From the NCBI GenBank assembly GCA_944393745.1, contig CALYBD010000020.1, forward strand, positions 1 to 42,354: a stretch of 42,354 nt of DNA, read 5' to 3'. The notes beneath the pieces are model-generated. The model had not been told where the DNA came from. It did no database searches and was given only the letters and a program-made list of their open reading frames with translations. A program made the translations under genes and the position numbers. Positions 1-7,673 of the stretch are shown in pieces (the stretch's first letter is position 1; each line of letters begins with the position of its first letter). Source of the DNA: an uncultured Alphaproteobacteria bacterium. Its GTDB lineage: Bacteria; Pseudomonadota; Alphaproteobacteria; CAAGCB01; CAG-977.

Positions 1-69
1 AACCTAATAAATCTACCCTTTAAAACAACCTTTGTCTATATGGACATTCGTCCTGATCGTAAAAAATAA
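1..69 (+). CDS. Possible 3' end of a gene cut by the window edge
   Basis: Frame 1 is open from the first base to a TAA at 67-69 (22 codons), ending in a basic tail (DIRPDRKK). This could be the C-terminus of a gene that starts outside the window. No domain can be recognised from so few residues and no clear terminator follows. An open run of this length can arise by chance. From here to 301 I see only AT-rich sequence with no convincing gene. Confidence 0.25.
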   Translation, partial: NLINLPFKTTFVYMDIRPDRKK

Positions 70-301
70 AATAATTTTTCTCCGATTTCTTGCGCTTTTT
101 CGAAAAGTAAAATAAAAACAAGACGTTGTTGCGAACGAAGGGAGATTTTTTTCCTTAAGTTTAAAGTTGTTTTAACCGTTAAAAATATGTTTTGGCAAAG
201 CCGGGTTGATCCCTGAACGATCTTTGCTTCATAATGGCGTTAATAACGGCCCTGTTGTTATGATGTTGTTTGGCGGTATCTTTTTGAAGTAGAGTTAATC
301 C

Positions 302-1195
302 ATGCATGATATCTGGAATCCCTGGCACGGCTGTGTGAAAAAAAGCGAAGGCTGTCTGAACTGTTATATGTTCTTTCTTGACCGTCAGCACGGTAAAAAC
401 GGCGCAGAGATTTATAGAGTGGGCAGCAATTTCAATTATCCCCTGCAAAAGGATAAAAACGGACATTATAAAATAGGATCGGGAGAAATGATCCGCGTCT
501 GCATGACGTCTGATTTCTTTTTACCGCAGGCGGATGCATGGCGTAATGAAGCCTGGCAAATCATTAATCAACGTTCCGATGTTATTTTTATGCTGCTGAC
601 CAAACGTCCCGAACGGGTCAAAGACTGTTTGCCCGAAAACTGGGGCAACGGTTGGGAAAACGTTTTTTTTAATGTGACTTGCGAAAATCAAAAACGCGCC
701 GATGAACGTATCCCGATCATGTTGGCTTTGCCGTTTAAACACAAAGGAATCTTTGCGGCGCCTTTTATCGGTCCCCTCAGTCTGAAAAAATATCTGCCGT
801 CGGGACAAATCAGACAAGTCGTCGCCGGCGGAGAAAACTATGACGGCGCCCGTCCGCTGCATTATGAATGGGTCAAAGATTTGTATGATGAATGTGTTGC
901 TTTTAATATACGTTTCTGTTTTATGGAAACGGGAACAAATTTTGTTAAAGACGGCAAAACGTACCATATTTCCTCTAAAACACGGCAAAGTGTTCAGGCC
1001 TTTAAATCCGGACTGCAACATGATGGCAGACCGATTGACTTTAAACTGAAGCCTTTGGCTCAGTTGTCTTTGTTTCGTCCGATTCCTTATGAAAAAAAAT
1101 TCAAACCGTTTTGCGCACAATGCGGCGGACAGATGATCTGCAACGGCTGTTCGTTTTGCAAAGTTTGTCCGAATGATCAGAACGGTTTTTCTTAA
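302..1195 (+). CDS. DUF5131 (phage Gp37/Gp68-like) family protein with C-terminal zinc ribbon
   Basis: A 297-residue protein that opens with the WNPWHGC motif followed by C-x7-C-x2-CY, the signature of the DUF5131 / phage Gp37-Gp68 family. That family is thought to be related to radical SAM enzymes and is common in phages and mobile islands. Further family-like blocks are LLTKRPERV (about residue 100) and a GGE motif near residue 177. The last 25 residues hold CxxC-x4-CxxC-xxC, which looks like a small zinc ribbon. The start at 302 places the conserved WNPW motif at the very N-terminus, as is usual. The substrate is unknown. No phage genes lie nearby, so it may be an isolated acquisition. The family call is fairly firm; the biochemical role is not known. 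Confidence 0.8.
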   Translation: MHDIWNPWHGCVKKSEGCLNCYMFFLDRQHGKNGAEIYRVGSNFNYPLQKDKNGHYKIGSGEMIRVCMTSDFFLPQADAWRNEAWQIINQRSDVIFMLLTKRPERVKDCLPENWGNGWENVFFNVTCENQKRADERIPIMLALPFKHKGIFAAPFIGPLSLKKYLPSGQIRQVVAGGENYDGARPLHYEWVKDLYDECVAFNIRFCFMETGTNFVKDGKTYHISSKTRQSVQAFKSGLQHDGRPIDFKLKPLAQLSLFRPIPYEKKFKPFCAQCGGQMICNGCSFCKVCPNDQNGFS

Positions 1196-1349
1196 AAGTT
1201 CTTATATAAAACGCTTTTAACATACATTTTATTTTGAAAATCATTTCATAAAAACAATAATCGTAATATTAAAGGAAAGTTTGTTGACTTTAATAAAACG
1301 AATCAGGCAAACTATAAGATATTGTTATTTAAATAGTTAGAGGTATTTG

Positions 1350-2903
1350 ATGAAACTGGAAATTTTAATGGCTTTGGGCGGCCTGTTGTTATTGATGTGC
1401 GTGTTTGCAAATAAAATTTCCAGTAAATTGGGAATACCGTCTTTGTTGGTTTTTCTGGCTGTCGGTATGATTGCCGGTTCCGACGGGGCAGGGATTCAAT
1501 TTTATTCGGCAGAGCTGAGTAATTATATCGGTTCGTTCGCGTTGGCTTTTATTTTGTTTTCGGGCGGGCTGGAATCCGGCTGGCCATCGATCAAAAGCGT
1601 TTTGGGGCGCGGTACGTTGCTGGCAACGGTCGGTGTTGCTCTGACGGCATTATTTATGTTCATACTGTCTTATTATTTATTGGAAATGCCTTTTGCGATC
1701 GCGTTGCTGCTCAGCGTGATTTTATCGTCTACCGATGCTCCGGCCGTATTTAATATTTTAAGGACAAACGGATTGTATCTGAATAATCCGAAGCTGAAAT
1801 CCATTTTGGAATATGAATCCGGATCAAACGACCCGATGGCGGTGATTTTGTCTGTCGGCGCCATTGCTTTTTTAACGGCCGGAGACCGGTTTTCAGTATG
1901 GAATTTGACGGCAATGCTGTTTTTACAAATGGGCCTGGGCGTCGTTTTCGGTTATGTGATGGGCATTTTGGCATTAGCTTTTTTAAAAAAGTTTTCTTTT
2001 GTTTATCAGGGACTTTACCCGGTTTTCGGGGTCAGTGTGGTGTGTTTGATTTTTTCGTTGACACAACTGGCCGGCGGCAGCGGTTATCTGGCTTTGTATA
2101 TTGCCGGAATAGTTTTGGGGAACGCTTCATACCCGTATAAAAATCCGTTTATACAATTTCAATCGGCTTTGTCCTGGGTGATGCAAATCTTGATGTTCCT
2201 GACACTGGGGTTATTCGTAAACCCGAAAGAACTGGGCGAATTATTCGGAACGGCTTTAAGCGCAACGGTCTGTCTGGTGATGATTGCGCGTCCTTTGGTC
2301 GTGTTTTTATGCCTGGCCAAAAGCGAATACACCCGCAGCGAAAAACTGTTCATCAGCTGGGCGGGATTAAAAGGTGCCGTACCGATTATTTTGGCGACGT
2401 ACCCGCTGATGAACGATATTGAAGATGCGCGCTATTTGTTTAATGTTATTTTCTTTTTGGTCCTTGTTTCGGTGATGCTGCAGGGGCGAACATTGGGGTC
2501 TTTGGCCGGATTGCTGAATTTAAGCCATGACACCCCGACACCGGAAGAATTACGTGAAATGGGGGATCCGATCGGTGTGCCGACGGGAGATAAAGAACCT
2601 GAAATTTTTGTTTCGTTGAAATCTTCGTTTCTGCGTTTTGTTATGGGAACAATCAAAGGAGTACTGTCTTTGATTGACTGGGAAATTCATGGCGAAGACG
2701 AAAATTTGCCGGCTGCCTTGAAACTGTGGAATAACATTAAGAAAAAAACATATATCTTTTTAAAACAGCTGCATGCGTACTGTTTGGAAAAAGATCTGGA
2801 CGAAGCACGCAAAAAGGCAGAATCCGATCTGGCCGCAAAATCGGCGGCGGAGGAAAAAAACCGCATGTTTATTCGTGTCCGACATATGGATAATGATAAG
2901 TAA
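1350..2903 (+). CDS. cvrA: CPA1-family K+(Na+)/H+ antiporter, NhaP2/CvrA-like
   Basis: An integral membrane exchanger of 517 residues with about a dozen hydrophobic segments in the first 395. It carries CPA1 hallmarks: SSTDAPAVFNILR near residue 125 and an ESGSNDP motif near residue 155 that contains the ion-binding Asn-Asp pair. The C-terminal 120 residues are soluble and charged. They are shorter than the TrkA-C-type tail of E. coli CvrA and I cannot recognise that domain. The expected role is proton-coupled potassium or sodium export for pH and ion balance at the inner membrane. A TTG at 1347 is in frame, but the ATG at 1350 sits six bases after AGAGG and is preferred. It appears monocistronic. 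Confidence 0.85.
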   Translation: MKLEILMALGGLLLLMCVFANKISSKLGIPSLLVFLAVGMIAGSDGAGIQFYSAELSNYIGSFALAFILFSGGLESGWPSIKSVLGRGTLLATVGVALTALFMFILSYYLLEMPFAIALLLSVILSSTDAPAVFNILRTNGLYLNNPKLKSILEYESGSNDPMAVILSVGAIAFLTAGDRFSVWNLTAMLFLQMGLGVVFGYVMGILALAFLKKFSFVYQGLYPVFGVSVVCLIFSLTQLAGGSGYLALYIAGIVLGNASYPYKNPFIQFQSALSWVMQILMFLTLGLFVNPKELGELFGTALSATVCLVMIARPLVVFLCLAKSEYTRSEKLFISWAGLKGAVPIILATYPLMNDIEDARYLFNVIFFLVLVSVMLQGRTLGSLAGLLNLSHDTPTPEELREMGDPIGVPTGDKEPEIFVSLKSSFLRFVMGTIKGVLSLIDWEIHGEDENLPAALKLWNNIKKKTYIFLKQLHAYCLEKDLDEARKKAESDLAAKSAAEEKNRMFIRVRHMDNDK

Positions 2904-3024
2904 TTTTCTGTTTTGAACAGATGCCGATAAATTTTATTGCACGCTTGTGTAATAAAAAATTCATAATTTCATGTAACAAAAACAGTTAAAAATCAAACAG
3001 AGATAAGTGTTTTTCAAGTAACGA

Positions 3025-3038
3025 GGGGGGGGGGGGGG
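3025..3038 (+). repeat. G14 homopolymer tract upstream of the first pilin-like gene
   Basis: Fourteen consecutive G residues in an otherwise AT-rich intergenic region, ending 57 bases before the ATG at 3096 and about 20 bases before an AT-rich element (TAATAA, about 3058-3063) that could be a -10 box. Tracts of this length slip readily during replication and are a classic basis of phase variation. Neither of the two other pilin copies has one. An assembly or sequencing artefact is possible. Confidence 0.9.
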
Positions 3039-3095
3039 CTTTTTCTTTGTTTTTATGTAATAATAAGCAATTAAAATATTGAACGGAGAAATACA

Positions 3096-3476
3096 ATGAA
3101 TAAAAAGATTTTGTTTTATTTGCTGGCGTTGTTCTTATTTTTTGTTTTTATGCCGGACGCCTTTGCAAGGGACGGGTATATTGAAATGTATGACGGAAGA
3201 ACCCCGACTACAGTTATAAATATGGGCGTGAAACTATTATACAATGTCATCGGGGTTGTTATGGTTCTGGGCGGTTTCGGGTTGATCGGAATTGGTGTCG
3301 GTGCCGTTTTCGGCAAAGTAAATTGGAAATGGGCGGCTTATTTGGCCTTTGGTTTATTTGTTTGTGCAATGTTGTTCGGAGTAATCGGATATTTCACCGG
3401 CGGTGCCCTCAGTCAATTTCAGTTGTTGTATGATACAATGGGAGCTCCTGTTGCGACGATTACGGCTTCAAAATAA
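3096..3476 (+). CDS. Small secreted two-TM protein, TrbC/VirB2-like pilin, copy 1
   Basis: A 126-residue protein with a signal peptide (basic MNKK, hydrophobic core, cleavage after DAFA near residue 24). It then has a short variable segment (25-46) and two hydrophobic helices (about 48-68 and 76-96) joined by the small basic loop GKVNWKW. The polar tail is shared with copy 2. Signal peptide plus helical hairpin with a basic loop is the architecture of VirB2/TrbC conjugative pilins, and the size fits. No other type IV secretion gene is present, so the role as a pilin is inference. Two paralogues follow downstream. A G14 tract lies upstream and a strong terminator follows. The ATG is preceded by CGGAG. 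Confidence 0.75.
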   Translation: MNKKILFYLLALFLFFVFMPDAFARDGYIEMYDGRTPTTVINMGVKLLYNVIGVVMVLGGFGLIGIGVGAVFGKVNWKWAAYLAFGLFVCAMLFGVIGYFTGGALSQFQLLYDTMGAPVATITASK

Positions 3477-3501
3477 AGTTGTATGGATTAATTGAAAAAA
3501 T

Positions 3502-3529
3502 CCCCTGTTTTTTACAGGGGACTTTTTTT
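3502..3529 (+). terminator. Rho-independent terminator of pilin copy 1
   Basis: The stem CCCCTG / CAGGGG (3502-3507 and 3515-3520) with a T-rich loop is followed by a run of seven T. It lies 25 bases after the stop codon of pilin copy 1. Confidence 0.9.
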
Positions 3530-3540
3530 ATGGCAGATCA

Positions 3541-3662
3541 TTAAACGGCGATGAAGTTTGATGCCGTGAAAGTCCGATTTGCCGGCCTTGTCAATTAATG
3601 TCTGCGCATTATCCGAACAGCAATCCGGATAATAGCGTGTTTCCATACATCAATTGCCGCCG
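3541..3662 (-). pseudogene. Decayed fragment of the sodB 3' end (copy A)
   Basis: Read on the minus strand, this segment matches the last third of the intact sodB at 5017-5619. A 21-base stretch (3587-3607) is identical to 5062-5082 and encodes AQTLIDK. Flanking codons for the (W)EHAYY, QNRRPDYAQ and C-terminal regions are recognisable but carry substitutions, small deletions and a one-base frameshift after the DK codons, so no frame survives. The terminal TTA aligns with the sodB stop. It lies at the same place relative to pilin copy 1 as real sodB does to pilin copy 3, which marks it as part of an old tandem duplication. Confidence 0.85.
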
Positions 3663-3831
3663 GCAGTGACAAATATCATTGTCTGTCGCTTCGTGTCATA
3701 AAAAATTCACACGATAGGTATAAAAAATCATTATAAATCAAGTAGATATTTTTTTTGAGTGATAAAGAAAAGAACAGAAATTTCTTTATATTTGGTATAT
3801 AATATAATTAAGGGAATAATAGGAGGGTAAA

Positions 3832-4209
3832 ATGAATAAAAAAACTATATTTTATTTTCTGGCGTTATTTTTATTTTTTGCTTTTATGCCGGATGCCTTT
3901 GCAAGGGACTATATTTCTTTGGGAGGTACCAAGGCAAATGTAGTTTTTATGGATAAATGTTTTGAGGTATTATATTACGTTATCGGGGTTGTCATGGTTT
4001 TGGGCGGTTTCGGGTTGATCGGAATCAGCGTCGGCGCCATTTTCGGCAAAGTAAATTGGAAGTGGGCAGCTTATTTGGCGTTTGGTTTGTTTATTTGTGC
4101 AATGTTGTTCGGAGTAATCGGATATTTCACCGGCGGTGCCCTTGATCAACAACAGTTGTTGTATGATACAATGGGAGCTCCTGTTGCGACGATTACGGCT
4201 TCAAAATAA
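3832..4209 (+). CDS. Small secreted two-TM protein, TrbC/VirB2-like pilin, copy 2
   Basis: A 125-residue paralogue of the gene at 3096. The signal peptide ends in MPDAFA and the two hydrophobic helices and basic loop (GKVNWKW) are nearly identical to copy 1. The last 29 residues differ from copy 1 at only three positions. The segment between signal peptide and first helix (about 25-46) is unrelated in sequence to that of copies 1 and 3, so variation is concentrated in one short, presumably exposed region. It has a very strong ribosome binding site (AGGAGG five bases before the ATG) and its own promoter-like TATAAT at 3798-3803. It lacks the poly-G tract and is followed by a terminator. Confidence 0.75.
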   Translation: MNKKTIFYFLALFLFFAFMPDAFARDYISLGGTKANVVFMDKCFEVLYYVIGVVMVLGGFGLIGISVGAIFGKVNWKWAAYLAFGLFICAMLFGVIGYFTGGALDQQQLLYDTMGAPVATITASK

Positions 4210-4234
4210 AGTTGTATGGATTAATTGAAAAAAT

Positions 4235-4262
4235 CCCCTGTTTTTTACAGGGGACTTTTTTT
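4235..4262 (+). terminator. Rho-independent terminator of pilin copy 2
   Basis: Same CCCCTG / CAGGGG hairpin and T run as at 3502-3529, located 25 bases after the stop of pilin copy 2. Confidence 0.9.
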
Positions 4263-4273
4263 ATGGCAGATCA

Positions 4274-4395
4274 TTAAACGGCGATGAAGTTTGATGCCGT
4301 GAAAGTCCGATTTGCCGGCCTTGTCAATTAATGTCTGCGCATTATCCGAACAGCAATCCGGATAATAGCATGTTTCCGTACACCAATTGCCGCCG
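4274..4395 (-). pseudogene. Decayed fragment of the sodB 3' end (copy B)
   Basis: Nearly identical to the fragment at 3541-3662, with the same frameshift and deletions relative to intact sodB. The 21-base exact match to sodB lies at 4320-4340. Because both fossils share the same disabling changes, the fragment decayed first and was then copied together with the pilin gene, or the two copies were homogenised by gene conversion. Confidence 0.85.
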
Positions 4396-4559
4396 GCAGT
4401 GACAAATATCATTGTCTGTCGCTTCGTGTCATAAAAAATTCACACAGTGTCTTTAAAAAATTATTAAAAATCAATAGGATAGATTTTTTCTAAAAAAGAA
4501 CATTTTTGTATTATTGTGTTATCATTATAAGATGAACTCATTAAAAGAGGAAAAATCTG

Positions 4560-4940
4560 ATGAATAAAAAATACTCTTGGTTAGTCGCCTTATTTGTAAT
4601 TTTTATTTTTATGCCGGATGCTTTTGCTGCAAGAGATCATTTAGGTGTACAGGGAAACAACGCATTTGAATTATTCTATTTTATGGGTGAAGGTTTATTG
4701 TACCAAGTTATCGGCGTTGTGATGATTTTGGGCGGTTTTGGATTAGTCGGACTCAGTGTTGGTGCTATTTTCGGTAAAGTAAACTGGAAATGGGCAGCTT
4801 ACTTGGCATTCGGCTTATTCATTTGTGCTATGACTTTTGGAGTTTTAGGATATTTTACCGGAGATCAATTATTTCTTCAACCTCAGATGCTTTATGATAC
4901 AGCTGGAAATCCTACGGTTACAATTACTCCTTCAGAATAG
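4560..4940 (+). CDS. Small secreted two-TM protein, TrbC/VirB2-like pilin, copy 3
   Basis: A 126-residue third paralogue with signal peptide ending MPDAFA, a distinct variable segment (about 25-47), then the conserved hairpin with GKVNWKW between two hydrophobic helices. It is the most divergent copy, with a different tail (YDTAGNP instead of YDTMGAP) and more A/T-ending codons, so it probably split off before copies 1 and 2 separated. It is the only copy facing an intact sodB, which makes it the likely ancestral location. GAGG precedes the ATG, and TATAAG at 4526-4531 may serve as the -10 box. Confidence 0.75.
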   Translation: MNKKYSWLVALFVIFIFMPDAFAARDHLGVQGNNAFELFYFMGEGLLYQVIGVVMILGGFGLVGLSVGAIFGKVNWKWAAYLAFGLFICAMTFGVLGYFTGDQLFLQPQMLYDTAGNPTVTITPSE

Positions 4941-4963
4941 ATTTATCTCAGTTAATAACAAAA

Positions 4964-4991
4964 AGCTCTTACATGCGTAAGAGCTTTTTTT
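4964..4991. terminator. Bidirectional terminator between pilin copy 3 and sodB
   Basis: A perfect nine-base stem (4964-4972 with 4977-4985) around an ATGC loop has A residues before it and T residues after it, so it can stop transcription from both convergent genes. It differs in sequence from the terminators of copies 1 and 2. Confidence 0.9.
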
Positions 4992-5016
4992 AATGCGGGG
5001 TTATTTTGTCGCCTTT

Positions 5017-5619
5017 TTAAGCGGCTGTAAAATTTGACGCTGCAAAATGCCAATTTGCCAGCTTGTCAATTAATGTCTGCGCGTAATCCGGACGACGGTT
5101 TTGATAGTCCAGATAATAAGCGTGTTCCCAAACGTCAATTGCCAGCAGCGGTGTTAAATGGTGGGCGACCGGCGTGTCGGCATTGCCGGTTTTCATGATT
5201 TTGATTTCGCCTTTGTCCGCAACAACCCAGGCCCAGCCGCTGCCAAATTGAGAAACGGCCGCCGCTTTTAATTCTTCTTTGAATTTTTCTTCGTTGGCAA
5301 AAGCGCGCAGAACGGCTTCTTTGAATTTGCCGTCGGGAAGGGCGCCGCCGCCGTTCGGGGTCAGGCTGCTCCAGAAAAACGTATGGTTCCACGTCTGCGC
5401 GGCGTTATTAAAAATACCGACCTTGTCGGTTTTGCCGGCTGTTTTTAAAATGATGGTTTCCAGATTATCGCCGGCCAGATCCGTGTCTTTAATCAGGTTG
5501 TTTAAATTTGTAATATAAGCTTGATGATGTTTTCCGTAATGAAATTCAAGCGTTTTTGCCGACATATACGGTTCTAACGCTTCTTTTTCAAAAGGCAGTT
5601 TCGGTAATTCAAAAACCAT
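5017..5619 (-). CDS. sodB: Iron superoxide dismutase
   Basis: A cytoplasmic enzyme that converts superoxide to oxygen and hydrogen peroxide. The 200-residue length is normal. Metal ligands are visible: His27 (HYGKHH), His79 in AQTWNHTFFW, and the Asp and His of IDVWEHAYY. The Gln in AAQTWNH and the FGSGWAW motif favour the iron type. An in-frame ATG 33 bases further upstream gives a non-homologous N-terminus. The ATG at 5619 yields the standard MVFELPKLPFEK start and has AAAGGA upstream. It follows hpnE by about 40 bases on the same strand, so it may be read with the trmFO-hpn genes. Two decayed copies of its 3' end lie at 3541 and 4274. Confidence 0.95.
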   Translation of the reverse strand: MVFELPKLPFEKEALEPYMSAKTLEFHYGKHHQAYITNLNNLIKDTDLAGDNLETIILKTAGKTDKVGIFNNAAQTWNHTFFWSSLTPNGGGALPDGKFKEAVLRAFANEEKFKEELKAAAVSQFGSGWAWVVADKGEIKIMKTGNADTPVAHHLTPLLAIDVWEHAYYLDYQNRRPDYAQTLIDKLANWHFAASNFTAA

Positions 5620-5662
5620 GTTAAAAATTCCTTTCTTTGTTGTTTCGAACATTGTCCGATTT

Positions 5663-6790
5663 TTAAAAAAAGAAGTAAAGTGATCTTTTGTTTATGCTTT
5701 TTAAAATCAATTGGGCCGCTTTGATGCCGGAACGCACACTGCCTTCAATGGTGCAGGGCAGTCCCGTTGCCGTCGCGTCACCGGCCAAAAAAACAATGTC
5801 GGATCCGATATCCGCTTCCAATCGCCGGCGATTGATTGCGCGGGTTTGCAGAATCGTTGCGCGTTTTTCCGCAATGACGCGATATTCCGGCAGATCAACC
5901 CCCAGATTCAGCAAAGCCGATAATTCGTGCCAGACTAATGAGGCCGCGGAATCCGGAGAAAATTTTTCCAGCAAAGCGTTGGCGGCGCTGATCGTTACGG
6001 ACAAAATGCCGTTTTTAATGAATATCCAATGTCCGGTTAGGCCGATTAAACCGGCAAAAGAATATCCGTCCGGTAAACACGCGTCCGTTCTGTAGTGAAT
6101 ATTGACGATTGTCTGATAAGGCAATTCCGATGCTCCGACAACCAGACGGGACAGATTTTGGGGATCCGTAGCCAGAATTACCCGGTCATTTTGTTGCAGG
6201 TTAATTGTTTCACCGTCAAAAAAAATCAGGCTTTTTTCTTTGATTCGGCGCAGACGTTTACCAAAATGCAAAGAGACATTTTTGTGTTTTAAAAAACGTT
6301 CAACAGGCGCAATAACGCAATCATATAATGACGGATCAGCCAGATAAATCTGCCCGTTTTTTTCTCCGAAACATTTTAAAGCGGTCTTTAAAAATAAAAA
6401 AGTATCGACTTGATGAACAGGAGTGTTCATCACGGATTCGCATAACAGAGAATACAATGCCGGCAGTTTGCGCAAAGCCGTTATCGGGCGGGCGGTATTA
6501 ATTTGAAAGGATTCGCCGTTTTTGTTTAAAAACAAGATTTGATTGCCGGCGTTTTTTAACGGCGTTTCGCACGGGCATTGCGCCAGCATTTCCAATAAAG
6601 CCGTATTTGCCCCCAGCATTAAATGCGTTCCGTTGTCAATCCGGGCGTTCAGTCGTTTGTCGAAAAAAGAATGACATCGTCCGCCCGCACGCGCCGCCGC
6701 GTCGTATAAAACAACGGGAAGCCCTGCTTGCGTCAACGTAAACGCGGCAGATAAACCGGATACCCCCATGCCGATAATATGAACCGTCAT
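5663..6790 (-). CDS. hpnE: Hydroxysqualene dehydroxylase (FAD-dependent, HpnE)
   Basis: A 375-residue flavoprotein of the amine oxidase / phytoene desaturase type. The N-terminal dinucleotide-binding motif GMGVSGLSAAFTL and the following GGRCHS block bind FAD, and a second FAD motif (FLAGDATATGLPCTIEGSV) lies near the C-terminus. In the HpnCDE route HpnE reduces hydroxysqualene to squalene. The assignment rests on motif content and on its place directly after hpnD and hpnC. The hpnD stop and hpnE start are one base apart, so translation is probably coupled. The C-terminal tail (RSLYFFF) is short. Confidence 0.9.
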   Translation of the reverse strand: MTVHIIGMGVSGLSAAFTLTQAGLPVVLYDAAARAGGRCHSFFDKRLNARIDNGTHLMLGANTALLEMLAQCPCETPLKNAGNQILFLNKNGESFQINTARPITALRKLPALYSLLCESVMNTPVHQVDTFLFLKTALKCFGEKNGQIYLADPSLYDCVIAPVERFLKHKNVSLHFGKRLRRIKEKSLIFFDGETINLQQNDRVILATDPQNLSRLVVGASELPYQTIVNIHYRTDACLPDGYSFAGLIGLTGHWIFIKNGILSVTISAANALLEKFSPDSAASLVWHELSALLNLGVDLPEYRVIAEKRATILQTRAINRRRLEADIGSDIVFLAGDATATGLPCTIEGSVRSGIKAAQLILKSINKRSLYFFF

Positions 6791-6791
6791 T

Positions 6792-7673
6792 TTATTTTCC
6801 GAACAGCCAAATGCGCAAAGCCGTTAAGATCATATAAGCTTTTGACGGTTTGGCCCGGGGGGATAAAACGTCCCAGCCCCGTTTTTCCATCAGATCGAAT
6901 ATTTTTTTGTAAACGCATTTCATGATAACGGCCGGTTTCATTTGTTTGGCGTTTAATAAAGCCAGAGCCGCATCGGCTTCGGTGAAACGCAACGCGGCCT
7001 GTTCGGCCAATGCCGTGCGAGCTGTTTTTAATTCCGGGTCTTTTAATACGCGGCTGAGCGGTGTGTCGTCCGTGATTTCGATCCCGGCTTTGGCCAGGCA
7101 TTCCTGCGGCATGTACAGCCGTCCCAATTCCATGTCTTCTTCCATATCGCGCAGAATATTTGTCAGCTGCAGCGCTTCGCCCAATGTGACGGCAAAGCGT
7201 TGCGCCGTTTCGGAATAATCGCCGAAAATGCAGACGGACAACAACCCGACGGCTCCGGCAACCCGGCGACAGTACAGCTGCAGTTCCGTCATCGTCGGCG
7301 CGCGCATACCGTCCGGGATATCCATTTCCATGCCGTCAATCAGGGCGATAAATTCTTCTTTTGGCAAAGCGAACTTTTTAATCGGTTCAATCAGAGCTTT
7401 GGCAACAATTTGTTCGGGTTCGTTACCGTTATACAATCGATCGATGTCGTCCCGCCAGATTTTCAGATTTTTTTTCTTTTCTTCCGTCGGGGCGGGTTCA
7501 TCGGCAATGTCGTCAATTTCACGACAAAAAGCATAAACGGCAAACATGGCATTGCGCTTGTCTTTGCCTAACAGTTTCATCGCCGGGTAGAACGAGGATC
7601 CCGAACGTTTGACAATGTCATTGACCTGCCCGATTATTTCTTCGGCGGTAAAAGATCTTTTTTCCTGATGCAT
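6792..7673 (-). CDS. hpnD: Presqualene diphosphate synthase (HpnD)
   Basis: A 293-residue trans-isoprenyl synthase of the squalene/phytoene synthase family. It condenses two farnesyl diphosphates to presqualene diphosphate. Both Mg-binding aspartate motifs are present: REIDDIADE near residue 50 and NILRDMEED near residue 175. A longer reading frame begins 39 bases upstream, but the ATG at 7673 (MHQEKRSF) gives the family-like start. The first 40 bases overlap the end of hpnC in another frame, which implies translational coupling. It sits in the minus-strand operon trmFO-hpnC-hpnD-hpnE. Confidence 0.92.
   Translation of the reverse strand: MHQEKRSFTAEEIIGQVNDIVKRSGSSFYPAMKLLGKDKRNAMFAVYAFCREIDDIADEPAPTEEKKKNLKIWRDDIDRLYNGNEPEQIVAKALIEPIKKFALPKEEFIALIDGMEMDIPDGMRAPTMTELQLYCRRVAGAVGLLSVCIFGDYSETAQRFAVTLGEALQLTNILRDMEEDMELGRLYMPQECLAKAGIEITDDTPLSRVLKDPELKTARTALAEQAALRFTEADAALALLNAKQMKPAVIMKCVYKKIFDLMEKRGWDVLSPRAKPSKAYMILTALRIWLFGK

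Larger units (their letters stand above)
3249..3712 (+). repeat. Direct repeat copy A (pilin 3' half + terminator + sodB remnant)
   Basis: This block of about 464 bases recurs nearly base for base at 3982-4445 with a constant offset of 733. It covers the second half of pilin copy 1, its terminator, a degenerate sodB 3' end and a short tail ending in TTCACAC. The near identity contrasts with the diverged 5' halves of the two genes, which suggests recent duplication or gene conversion. Confidence 0.85.
3982..4445 (+). repeat. Direct repeat copy B
   Basis: Second copy of the block at 3249-3712. In the non-coding part I find only a handful of substitutions, for example within 4369-4384 of the sodB remnant. 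It therefore postdates the decay of the sodB fragment, which the two copies share. Confidence 0.85.

Noticed and set aside
521-1120. 199-codon minus-strand frame inside the DUF5131 gene
   Set aside because: It is a shadow frame: no ribosome binding site and no recognisable domain, whereas the plus frame has clear family motifs.
3096-4940. Three small two-helix proteins as ATP synthase subunit c copies
   Set aside because: They have cleavable signal peptides, and the second helix lacks the essential carboxylate. The basic loop and size fit VirB2/TrbC better.
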